64,000 nt of DNA from Pseudomonas putida (GTDB lineage: Bacteria > Pseudomonadota > Gammaproteobacteria > Pseudomonadales > Pseudomonadaceae), in contig NZ_JANHLD010000005.1 in the NCBI RefSeq assembly GCF_028682455.1, positions 264,001 to 328,000 on the forward strand. The letters run 5' to 3'. The notes under the pieces are model-generated. The model was not told the origin of the DNA. It made no database searches and saw nothing but the letters and a program-made list of their open reading frames with translations. The translations under genes and the position numbers were made by a program. Positions 56,797-64,000 of the stretch are shown piece after piece. The first letter of the stretch is position 1. Every line of letters starts with the position of its first letter.

Positions 56797-58251
56797 GTGA
56801 TCCAGTTTCTACTCAACCAGGAGCTGCGCAGTGAGCATGCCCTGGATCCCAACCTGACCGTGCTCCAATACCTGCGCGAGCATCTGGGCAAATCCGGTAC
56901 CAAGGAAGGCTGCGCCAGCGGCGATTGCGGCGCCTGTACCGTGGTGGTCGGCGAATTGAGCCAGGACGATGATGGCCGCGAGCACATTCGCTACCGTAGC
57001 CTGAACTCGTGCCTGACCTTCGTTTCGTCGCTGCACGGCAAGCAATTGATCAGCGTCGAAGGCCTCAAGCACCAGGGCAAGTTGCACAGCGTGCAGCAGG
57101 CCATGGCCGACTGCCATGGCTCGCAGTGCGGTTTCTGCACGCCAGGCTTTGTCATGTCGCTGTTTGCCCTGCAAAAAAACAGCGATGCACCGGACCTGCA
57201 CAAGGCCCAGGAAGCCCTGGCCGGCAACCTCTGCCGCTGCACCGGTTACCGCCCCATCCTCGCTGCCGCCGAACAATCGTGCTGCCAGGCCCGGCCTGAC
57301 CAGTTCGACAGCAGCGAAGCCCAGACCATCGCCCGCCTCAAAGCCATCGCCCCGAGCGAAACCGGTGAGCTCAACAGCGGCGACAAGCGCTGCCTGGTAC
57401 CGCTGACCGTGGCCGACCTGGCCGACCTCTATGGCTCTCACCCGGAAGCTCGCCTGCTCGCCGGCGGCACCGACCTGGCCTTGGAAGTGACCCAGTTCCA
57501 CAAGACCCTGCCTGTGATGATCTATGTGGGCAACGTGGCCGAGCTCAAGCGCATCGAAACCCGCGACGATTACCTGGAAATCGGCGCAGCCACCCCGCTG
57601 ACCGATTGCTATGACGCCCTTAGCCGCGAGTACCCCGACTTTGGCGAACTGCTGCACCGCTTCGCCTCCCTGCAAATCCGCAACCAGGGCACCCTGGGCG
57701 GCAACATCGGCAACGCCTCGCCGATTGGTGACTCCCCGCCCCTGCTGATTGCCCTGGATGCGCAGATCGTCCTGCGCAAGGGCGAAAGCACCCGTACCCT
57801 GGCCCTTGAAGACTACTTCATCGACTACCGCATCACCGCGCGCCAGGAAAGCGAGTTCATCGAAAGGATCATCGTGCCGCGGGCCAAGGCCGACTGGACA
57901 TTCCGCGCCTACAAGGTGTCAAAACGACTGGATGACGATATTTCTGCAGTGTGCGCCGCGTTCAACCTGCGCATTGAAAATGGCGTGGTGGAAGCTGCAC
58001 GCATGGCCTTCGGCGGCATGGCGGCGATCCCGAAACGGGCCCGCGCCTGTGAAGCGGCCCTGGTCGGCAAACCCTGGACCCAAGCCAGCATCGAGCGCGC
58101 CTGCCAGGCCCTGGCCGAAGACTTCACGCCGCTGTCGGATTTCCGCGCCAGCAAGGAGTACCGCCTGCTCGGTGCCCAGAACCTGCTGCGCAAATACTTC
58201 ATCGAACTGCAAACGCCGCACATCGAGACTCGGGTGACCGCTTATGTCTAA
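56797..58251 (+). CDS. xdhA: Xanthine dehydrogenase small subunit (2Fe-2S and FAD)
   Basis: A 484-residue subunit. Two 2Fe-2S domains: plant-type (GCASGDCGACTVVV) and helical (CGFCTPGFVM, then LCRCTGYRPI). An FAD-binding domain (about 195-480) has LAGGTDLALE and RNQGTLGGNIGNASPIGD. With XdhB it oxidises hypoxanthine and xanthine to urate. The start is GTG 56797, with GAGG 7 nt upstream. It overlaps xdhB by 8 nt. Confidence 0.96.
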   Translation: MIQFLLNQELRSEHALDPNLTVLQYLREHLGKSGTKEGCASGDCGACTVVVGELSQDDDGREHIRYRSLNSCLTFVSSLHGKQLISVEGLKHQGKLHSVQQAMADCHGSQCGFCTPGFVMSLFALQKNSDAPDLHKAQEALAGNLCRCTGYRPILAAAEQSCCQARPDQFDSSEAQTIARLKAIAPSETGELNSGDKRCLVPLTVADLADLYGSHPEARLLAGGTDLALEVTQFHKTLPVMIYVGNVAELKRIETRDDYLEIGAATPLTDCYDALSREYPDFGELLHRFASLQIRNQGTLGGNIGNASPIGDSPPLLIALDAQIVLRKGESTRTLALEDYFIDYRITARQESEFIERIIVPRAKADWTFRAYKVSKRLDDDISAVCAAFNLRIENGVVEAARMAFGGMAAIPKRARACEAALVGKPWTQASIERACQALAEDFTPLSDFRASKEYRLLGAQNLLRKYFIELQTPHIETRVTAYV

Positions 58252-60640
58252 TCATCACGCCCCCAAAAGCCAGGCCGAAATGGCCGAACTGTTCAGCCAG
58301 GGCCTGACCACCGGTGTAGGCGCCAGCATCAAGCACGACAGTGCCGACAAGCATGTCTCGGGTGAAGCGGTGTACATCGACGACCGCCTGGAATTCCCCA
58401 ATCAGTTGCACGTCTATGCGCGCCTGTCCGACCGGGCCCACGCCCGGGTGCTGAGCATCGACACCAGCCCCTGCTACGCCTTCGAAGGTGTACGCATTGC
58501 CATCACCCACGAAGACGTGCCGGGCCTGAAGGACATCGGCCCCCTGCTGCCCGGCGACCCGCTGCTGGCGATCGACAAGGTCGAGTTCGTCGGCCAGCCG
58601 GTCGTCGCCGTCGCCGCCCGCGATCTGGACACCGCCCGCCGCGCCGCCATGGCGGCGATCATTGAGTATGAAGACCTGGAGCCGGTACTGGACGTGGTCG
58701 AGGCCCTGCGCAAGAAGCACTTCGTCCTCGACAGCCACACCCATCAGCGCGGCGACTCGGTCAGCGCCCTGGCCAGCGCCCCGCACCGCCTGCAGGGCAC
58801 CCTGCACATCGGCGGACAGGAGCACTTCTACCTGGAAACCCAGATCTCCTCGGTGATGCCGACCGAAGACGGCGGGATGATCGTCTACTGCTCCACCCAG
58901 AACCCCACCGAAGTACAGAAGCTGGTGGCCGAAGTGCTCGACGTGTCGATGAACAAGATCGTCGTCGACATGCGCCGCATGGGTGGCGGGTTCGGCGGCA
59001 AGGAAACCCAGGCAGCCAGCCCCGCCTGCCTGTGTGCCGTGATCGCCCACCTGACCGGCCAGCCGACCAAGATGCGCCTGCCGCGGGTCGAAGACATGCT
59101 GATGACCGGCAAGCGCCACCCCTTCTACATCGAGTACGACGTCGGCTTCGACGACACCGGGCGCCTGCACGGGATCAACTTCGACCTGGCCGGCAACTGC
59201 GGCTGCTCGCCGGATCTTTCGGCCTCGATTGTCGACCGGGCGATGTTCCACTCCGACAACGCCTACTACCTGGGCGATGCCACCATCCACGGTCACCGCT
59301 GCAAGACCAACACCGCCTCCAACACCGCCTACCGCGGCTTTGGTGGTCCGCAGGGCATGGTTGCCATCGAAGAGGTCATGGACCACATCGCCCGCCACCT
59401 GGTGCTCGATCCGCTGGCGGTGCGCAAGGCCAACTACTACGGCAAGACCGAGCGCAACGTCACCCACTACTACCAGACCGTCGAGCACAACATGCTCGAG
59501 GAAATCACGGCCGAACTCGAAGCCAGCAGCGACTACCAGCAGCGCCGCGAGTCGATCCGCCGCTTCAACGCCAACAGCCCGATCCTCAAGAAAGGCCTGG
59601 CACTGACGCCGGTCAAGTTCGGCATTTCGTTCACTGCCAGCTTCCTCAACCAGGCCGGCGCCCTGGTGCATATCTATACCGATGGCAGCATCCACCTGAA
59701 CCACGGCGGCACCGAAATGGGCCAGGGCCTGAATACCAAGGTTGCCCAGGTGGTGGCCGAAGTGTTCCAGGTTGATTTCCAGCGCATCCAGATCACCGCC
59801 ACAAACACCGACAAGGTGCCCAACACCTCGCCGACTGCAGCGTCCAGCGGCGCCGACCTGAACGGCAAGGCGGCCCAGAACGCGGCTGAAATCCTCAAGA
59901 AGCGCCTGACCGAATTCGCCGCCCGCCAGTACAAGGTGAGCGAGGAAGATGTCGAGTTCCGCAACGGTCATGTGCGTGTTCGCGATGAAATCCTCAGCTT
60001 CGAGACGCTGGTGCAGCAGGCCTACTTTGCCCAGGTGTCGCTGTCGAGCACCGGCTTCTACAAGACTCCGAAGATCTACTACGATCGCGCCCAGGCTCGC
60101 GGCCGGCCGTTCTACTACTTCGCGTTTGGCGCGGCCTGCGCCGAGGTGATCGTCGACACCCTGACCGGCGAGTACAAGATGCTGCGCACCGACATCCTGC
60201 ATGACGTCGGCGCCTCGCTGAACCCGGCCATCGACATCGGCCAGGTCGAAGGTGGCTTCATTCAGGGCATGGGCTGGCTGACCACCGAGGAACTGGTGTG
60301 GAATGCCAAGGGCAAGCTGATGACCAACGGCCCGGCCAGCTACAAGATCCCGGCCGTGGCCGACATGCCGATCGATCTGCGGGTCAAGCTGGTGGAGAAC
60401 CGCAAGAACCCGGAAGACACCGTGTTCCATTCCAAAGCCGTGGGCGAACCGCCGTTCATGCTGGGTATCGCAGCCTGGTGCGCGATCAAGGACGCGGTGG
60501 CAAGCCTTGCCGACTACCGCGTGCAACCGAAGATCGATGCCCCTTCCACGCCGGAGCGGGTGCTGTGGGGTTGCGAGCAGATGCGCAAGGCGGTGGCGGC
60601 TACCCAGCCTGCTGTTGAAGCTGAACCTGTAGCACCGTAG
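58244..60640 (+). CDS. xdhB: Xanthine dehydrogenase molybdopterin-binding subunit
   Basis: A 798-residue molybdenum subunit that hydroxylates the purine. RMGGGFGGKE and NTAYRGFGGPQGM are cofactor-binding stretches, and KAVGEPPFMLG contains the catalytic Glu of the family. The N-terminal region GTGV-type entry (VSGEAVYIDDR) is normal. It lies in the xdhA operon with 8-nt overlap. A REPIN follows before xdhC. Confidence 0.96.
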   Translation: MSNHHAPKSQAEMAELFSQGLTTGVGASIKHDSADKHVSGEAVYIDDRLEFPNQLHVYARLSDRAHARVLSIDTSPCYAFEGVRIAITHEDVPGLKDIGPLLPGDPLLAIDKVEFVGQPVVAVAARDLDTARRAAMAAIIEYEDLEPVLDVVEALRKKHFVLDSHTHQRGDSVSALASAPHRLQGTLHIGGQEHFYLETQISSVMPTEDGGMIVYCSTQNPTEVQKLVAEVLDVSMNKIVVDMRRMGGGFGGKETQAASPACLCAVIAHLTGQPTKMRLPRVEDMLMTGKRHPFYIEYDVGFDDTGRLHGINFDLAGNCGCSPDLSASIVDRAMFHSDNAYYLGDATIHGHRCKTNTASNTAYRGFGGPQGMVAIEEVMDHIARHLVLDPLAVRKANYYGKTERNVTHYYQTVEHNMLEEITAELEASSDYQQRRESIRRFNANSPILKKGLALTPVKFGISFTASFLNQAGALVHIYTDGSIHLNHGGTEMGQGLNTKVAQVVAEVFQVDFQRIQITATNTDKVPNTSPTAASSGADLNGKAAQNAAEILKKRLTEFAARQYKVSEEDVEFRNGHVRVRDEILSFETLVQQAYFAQVSLSSTGFYKTPKIYYDRAQARGRPFYYFAFGAACAEVIVDTLTGEYKMLRTDILHDVGASLNPAIDIGQVEGGFIQGMGWLTTEELVWNAKGKLMTNGPASYKIPAVADMPIDLRVKLVENRKNPEDTVFHSKAVGEPPFMLGIAAWCAIKDAVASLADYRVQPKIDAPSTPERVLWGCEQMRKAVAATQPAVEAEPVAP

Positions 60641-60648
60641 TGGATTGG

Positions 60649-60696
60649 TCGCGGGGCAAACCCGCTCCTACAGGTAGGAGCGGGCTTGCCCCGCGA
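60649..60696. repeat. REPIN between xdhB and xdhC
   Basis: TCGCGGGGCAAACCCGCTCCTA (60649-60670) and TAGGAGCGGGCTTGCCCCGCGA (60675-60696) pair around CAGG with a single mismatch. It lies inside an apparent operon and could modulate expression of the downstream accessory gene. Confidence 0.9.
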
Positions 60697-60721
60697 TAAC
60701 GCACCAAAGAGGCAACACACT

Positions 60722-61567
60722 ATGCACACCTGGATCAACGCCCTCGCCGACCTGCAAGCCCGCGGCGAACCCTGCGTACTGGTGACGATCATCGAAGAGC
60801 GTGGCTCCACCCCGCGCAATGCCGGCTCCAAGATGGTGGTCGGCACTCATCAGCTGTTCGACACCATTGGTGGCGGACATCTGGAATACAAGGCGATGAA
60901 GATCGCCCGGCAGATGCTCGAGGAGCGTCGCGAGTCCCCTCATCTGGAGCGCTTCAGCCTGGGCGCAAGCCTGGGCCAGTGCTGCGGCGGCGCCACCGTG
61001 CTGCTGTTCGAGCCCATGGGCCAGGTCCAGGCGCAGATTGCCGTTTTTGGCGCAGGCCATGTGGGCCGTGCTCTGGTACCCTTGCTCGCCGCGCTGCCCT
61101 GCCGGGTACGCTGGATCGACTCGCGCGAGCAGGAATTTCCCGAAACGATCCCTGCCGGGGTCAGCAAGATTGTCAGCGAAGAGCCGGTCGATGAAGTCGA
61201 CGACCTGCCCGCCGGCAGTTACTGCATCGTGATGACCCACAATCACCAGCTGGATCTCGAGCTGACCGCCGCGATCCTCAAGCGCAATGATTTTTCCTGG
61301 TTCGGCCTGATCGGCTCGAAGACCAAGCGAGTCAAGTTCGAGCATCGCCTGCGCGACCGCGGTTTCAGCGAAGAACGGATGCAACGCATGCGTTGCCCGA
61401 TGGGCCTGGCCGAGGTCAAGGGCAAGTTGCCGATCGAGATCGCCGTGTCCATCGCCGCAGAAATCATTGCCACCTACAACGCCAGCTTCGGCCAGCATGA
61501 CACCGCTGCCAATGCCGGCCCCATTGCCCAATTGCTGCCGCCTTCACGGCGCAGCCAAGCCATATGA
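60722..61567 (+). CDS. xdhC: Xanthine dehydrogenase accessory protein XdhC
   Basis: A 281-residue factor that binds and inserts sulphurated molybdenum cofactor into XdhB. The N-terminal XdhC/CoxI domain (EPCVLVTIIEERGSTPRNAG, then DTIGGGHLEY and LGASLGQCCGG) is followed by a Rossmann-like domain (IAVFGAGHVGRAL). ATG 60722 follows AGAGG; longer in-frame starts would lie inside the REPIN. It is followed 10 nt later by guaD. Confidence 0.95.
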   Translation: MHTWINALADLQARGEPCVLVTIIEERGSTPRNAGSKMVVGTHQLFDTIGGGHLEYKAMKIARQMLEERRESPHLERFSLGASLGQCCGGATVLLFEPMGQVQAQIAVFGAGHVGRALVPLLAALPCRVRWIDSREQEFPETIPAGVSKIVSEEPVDEVDDLPAGSYCIVMTHNHQLDLELTAAILKRNDFSWFGLIGSKTKRVKFEHRLRDRGFSEERMQRMRCPMGLAEVKGKLPIEIAVSIAAEIIATYNASFGQHDTAANAGPIAQLLPPSRRSQAI

Positions 61568-61577
61568 CGAGAGCCCT

Positions 61578-62882
61578 ATGAGCGCAACCCGCAAAGCCTA
61601 CCGTGCCGCTATCCTGCACAGCATCGCCGACCCTGCCGAGGTAGGCATCGAAGCCTCCTATCAATATTACGAAGACGGTCTGCTGGTAATCGACGGGGGC
61701 AAGATCAGCGCCCTGGGCCATGCCAGCGAACTGCTCCCGAGCCTCGCTGCCGATATCGAAGTCGAGCACTACCAGGATGCACTGATCACCCCGGGCTTCA
61801 TCGATACCCACATCCACTTCCCGCAGACCGGCATGATCGGCTCCTACGGCGAGCAGTTGCTGGACTGGCTCAACACCTACACCTTCCCTTGCGAAAAACA
61901 GTTCACCGACAAGGCCCATGCCGACAAGGTCGCGAAGATCTTCGTCGAAGAACTGCTGCGCAACGGCACCACCACGGCGCTGGTGTTCGGCAGCGTTCAC
62001 CCGGAGTCGGTCAATGCCTTCTTCGAAGAGGCCGAGCGCCTGGACCTGCGGATGATCGCCGGCAAGGTGATGATGGACCGCAATGCCCCCGACTACCTGA
62101 CCGACACTGCCGAGTCCGGCTACACCGAGAGCAAGGCGCTGATCGAGCGCTGGCACGGCAAGGGTCGCCTGCACTACGCCGTTACCCCGCGTTTTGCCCC
62201 GACCAGCACGCCGGAGCAACTGGCCCTGGCCGGTCAACTGCTGGGTGAGTTCCCTGACCTGTACATGCACACCCACCTGAGCGAGAACCTCAAGGAAATC
62301 GACTGGGTCAAGGAGCTGTTCCCGGAGCGCAAGGGCTACCTGGACGTGTACGACCATTTCAAGCTGCTCGGCGAGCGCTCGGTGTTCGCCCACGGCGTGC
62401 ACCTGTGCGACGAAGAATGCCAGCGCCTGTCCGAAACCGGTTCGGCCGTGGCCTTCTGCCCGACCTCCAACCTGTTCCTGGGCAGCGGCCTGTTCAACCT
62501 GCCACAGGCCGAGAAGTTCAAGGTCAAGGTGGGCCTGGGGACCGACGTGGGTGCCGGCACCAGCTTCTCGCTGCTCAACACTCTCAACGAAGCCTACAAG
62601 GTCATGCAACTGCAGGGCGCACGCCTGAGTCCGTTCAAGTCACTGTACCTGGCCACCCTGGGCGGCGCCCAGGCGCTGTGCCTGGACGACCGCATCGGTA
62701 GCCTCAAGCCTGGCAACGATGCCGACTTCGTGGTGCTGGACTACAAGGCCACGCCATTGATGGACTACCGCATCCAGCAATCGAACAGCATCGACGAGAC
62801 GCTGTTCGTGCTGATGACCCTTGGCGACGACCGCACCGTCAAGCAGACCTTCGCGGCCGGCCGTTGCGTCCACCAGCGCTAA
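61578..62882 (+). CDS. guaD: Guanine deaminase
   Basis: A 434-residue amidohydrolase converting guanine to xanthine, feeding XdhAB. Metal ligands are in [19 protein letters not shown] and [21 protein letters not shown] holds a catalytic Asp. [15 protein letters not shown] is the usual C-terminal amidohydrolase stretch. ATG 61578 ([13 protein letters not shown]) begins the family-like N-terminus. Its stop overlaps the convergent aqpZ stop by 3 nt. Confidence 0.95.
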   Translation: MSATRKAYRAAILHSIADPAEVGIEASYQYYEDGLLVIDGGKISALGHASELLPSLAADIEVEHYQDALITPGFIDTHIHFPQTGMIGSYGEQLLDWLNTYTFPCEKQFTDKAHADKVAKIFVEELLRNGTTTALVFGSVHPESVNAFFEEAERLDLRMIAGKVMMDRNAPDYLTDTAESGYTESKALIERWHGKGRLHYAVTPRFAPTSTPEQLALAGQLLGEFPDLYMHTHLSENLKEIDWVKELFPERKGYLDVYDHFKLLGERSVFAHGVHLCDEECQRLSETGSAVAFCPTSNLFLGSGLFNLPQAEKFKVKVGLGTDVGAGTSFSLLNTLNEAYKVMQLQGARLSPFKSLYLATLGGAQALCLDDRIGSLKPGNDADFVVLDYKATPLMDYRIQQSNSIDETLFVLMTLGDDRTVKQTFAAGRCVHQR

Positions 62883-63577
62883 GGTTCGCGAAACAGTCCC
62901 TTGTACACCGCGCCGCCGATCACTGCCCCGATCAGCGGCGCCACCCAGAACAACCACAGCTGTTGCAGCGCCCAGCCGCCGACGAACAGCGCAGGCCCGG
63001 TGCTGCGCGCCGGGTTGACCGAGGTATTGGTCACTGGAATCGAGATCAGATGGATAAGGGTCAGGGCAAGGCCGATGGCAATCGGCGCAAAGCCTGCCGG
63101 TGCACGGCTGTCGGTGGCGCCCATGATGATCAGGATGAACATCGCCGTCATCACCACTTCACTGGCAAAGCCTGCGGCCAGCGAATAACCGGCCGGTGAA
63201 TGTTCGGCATAACCGTTGGAGGCAAGGCCGGAAGCCACATCGAAGCCCTCCTTGCCACTGGCGATGAAATAGATCACCGCAGCGGCCAGAATGGCGCCGA
63301 TCACCTGGGCGACGATATAGGGCAGCAGCTCCTTGGCCGGGAATCGTCCACCCACCACCAGGCCCACCGAGACGGCGGGGTTCAGATGACAACCGGAGAT
63401 ATGACCGATGGCGAACGCCATCGTCAGCACGGTGAGACCGAAGGCCATTGCCACACCGACCAGGCCGATGCCCGCCGGCAAGGAGGCCGCCAGCACCGCA
63501 CTGCCACAACCACCCAACACCAGCCAGAACGTCCCGATCAGTTCAGCACCCATGCGTTTGCTCAGGGGCATCGACAT
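62879..63577 (-). CDS. aqpZ: Aquaporin Z
   Basis: A 232-residue water channel with six spans. Both NPA motifs are present, in HLNPAVSVG and SVNPARSTG, the latter with the selectivity-filter Arg. A His in the fifth span ([13 protein letters not shown]) agrees with a narrow, water-type pore. ATG 63577 ([15 protein letters not shown]) has GAGG 8 nt upstream. Longer in-frame codons upstream are REP-like sequence, not gene. It converges on guaD with overlapping stops. Confidence 0.95.
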   Translation of the reverse strand: MSMPLSKRMGAELIGTFWLVLGGCGSAVLAASLPAGIGLVGVAMAFGLTVLTMAFAIGHISGCHLNPAVSVGLVVGGRFPAKELLPYIVAQVIGAILAAAVIYFIASGKEGFDVASGLASNGYAEHSPAGYSLAAGFASEVVMTAMFILIIMGATDSRAPAGFAPIAIGLALTLIHLISIPVTNTSVNPARSTGPALFVGGWALQQLWLFWVAPLIGAVIGGAVYKGLFREP

Positions 63578-63785
63578 ATACCTGTCCTCAAGTAGTTGAA
63601 GTTCCACGCGTAGCGCGCAAGCCCAACTGCTTGATGAAGGATTGCGGTATGGAGCAGGTGAGAATCTAGCAGAGGCTGGGTGAAGTGCCAGCTGCAGCCC
63701 TTCGCGGAAGAATCCACTCCCACAGCCACAGCCACATGGCATCCCAGAACCTGGGCTACCAAAGCTCACCGACAATGCCTTGATG

Positions 63786-63992
63786 TCAATTGAAGGCAAT
63801 GGCACTGGCCGCTTTTACCTTGGCCGGCGATCGCACCAATCCTGCCTCTTCGGACGCACGAAACTGCTGTACCAGAAGACGGCCAGAATGGAATTCGCTG
63901 AAAACAGGACAGCGACCCCGCGTATTGGAGGTCAACAAATAGATACGTCCAGATTCGCTGTAGCGACCAGTACGCAAATGACAGGAAGGCAT
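63786..63992 (-). pseudogene. N-terminal remnant of a REP-associated tyrosine transposase (RAYT)
   Basis: The 68-codon frame begins MPSCHLRTGRYSESGRIYLL and continues SNTRGRCPVFSEFHSGRLLV, which matches the conserved start of Pseudomonas RAYT/TnpA-REP proteins (R-x-GRYS-x-x-G-x-x-YL-x-T-x-x-x-x-R-x-x-x-F). It ends after [15 protein letters not shown], before the region where the catalytic PDHLH-type motif would appear, and no continuation is seen in 63578-63785. So only the first third of the gene survives. That adjacent stretch also holds a degraded REP-like sequence near 63693-63724. RAYTs mobilise the REP sequences scattered in this window. Confidence 0.75.
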
Positions 63993-64000
63993 GCGGGGAC

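Overview
The window is high-GC chromosomal DNA from a Pseudomonas, most like the P. putida / P. fluorescens side of the genus. The evidence is the sdhCDA-gltA divergon, the etfBA / ETF-QO pair, two tandem cbb3 oxidase operons followed by ccoGHIS-hemN-anr, the smc-zipA-ligA / dnaX-ybaB-recR block, xdhABC-guaD, and many copies of the Pseudomonas REP palindrome. Assignments rest on reading the translated sequence and remembered family knowledge; no database search was run. Coding density is high. I see no prophage, complete insertion sequence, CRISPR array, integron or tRNA.

Layout. 1-3.9 kb: sdhA (cut by the window edge), sdhD and sdhC leftward and gltA rightward, with readable promoters for both. 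4.0-9.3 kb: small envelope or unknown proteins, a MocR regulator, and a three-gene operon of periplasmic binding protein, DUF4398 lipoprotein and DUF4398-OmpA lipoprotein. 9.3-13.3 kb: etfBA and ETF-QO, with a PsrA-type palindrome at the ETF-QO promoter. 13.3-20.1 kb: an MHS-type transporter, a degenerate receiver protein, and a MacA-MacB-TolC type exporter (pvdRT-opmQ type) behind a Fur-like box. 20.1-25.6 kb: a histidine kinase / response regulator pair divergent from a dsbD-tlpA-dsbG thiol-redox operon. 25.7-28.4 kb: a lone binding protein, a DEDDh exonuclease, ppnP and an alpha/beta hydrolase.

28.4-43.4 kb is the micro-aerobic respiration block: ccoNOQP (Anr box upstream), a second ccoNOQP (no Anr box found), the maturation genes ccoGHIS, a TauE/DsbD_2-like membrane protein, hemN (perfect Anr box correctly spaced from a -10) and anr itself. 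The oxygen sensor, two of its likely targets, the oxidases, their copper and redox maturation factors and anaerobic haem synthesis therefore sit together.

43.4-55.9 kb holds replication, repair and division genes: apt rightward, and leftward recR, ybaB, dnaX, the SRP 4.5S RNA, a zinc metallopeptidase, ligA, zipA and smc. 55.9-62.9 kb is purine catabolism: a GntR/FCD regulator divergent from xdhAB-xdhC-guaD, then convergent aqpZ. The last 300 bases hold the broken N-terminal part of a REP-associated tyrosine transposase (RAYT).

Most of the window is conserved core genome. I did not find a clear-cut new system. The strongest candidates for a second look are the Lgt-like/thioredoxin fusion in the dsb operon, the binding-protein/DUF4398/OmpA lipoprotein operon, the degenerate receiver beside the iron-type exporter, the homogenised tandem cco operons, and the REP/RAYT traces.
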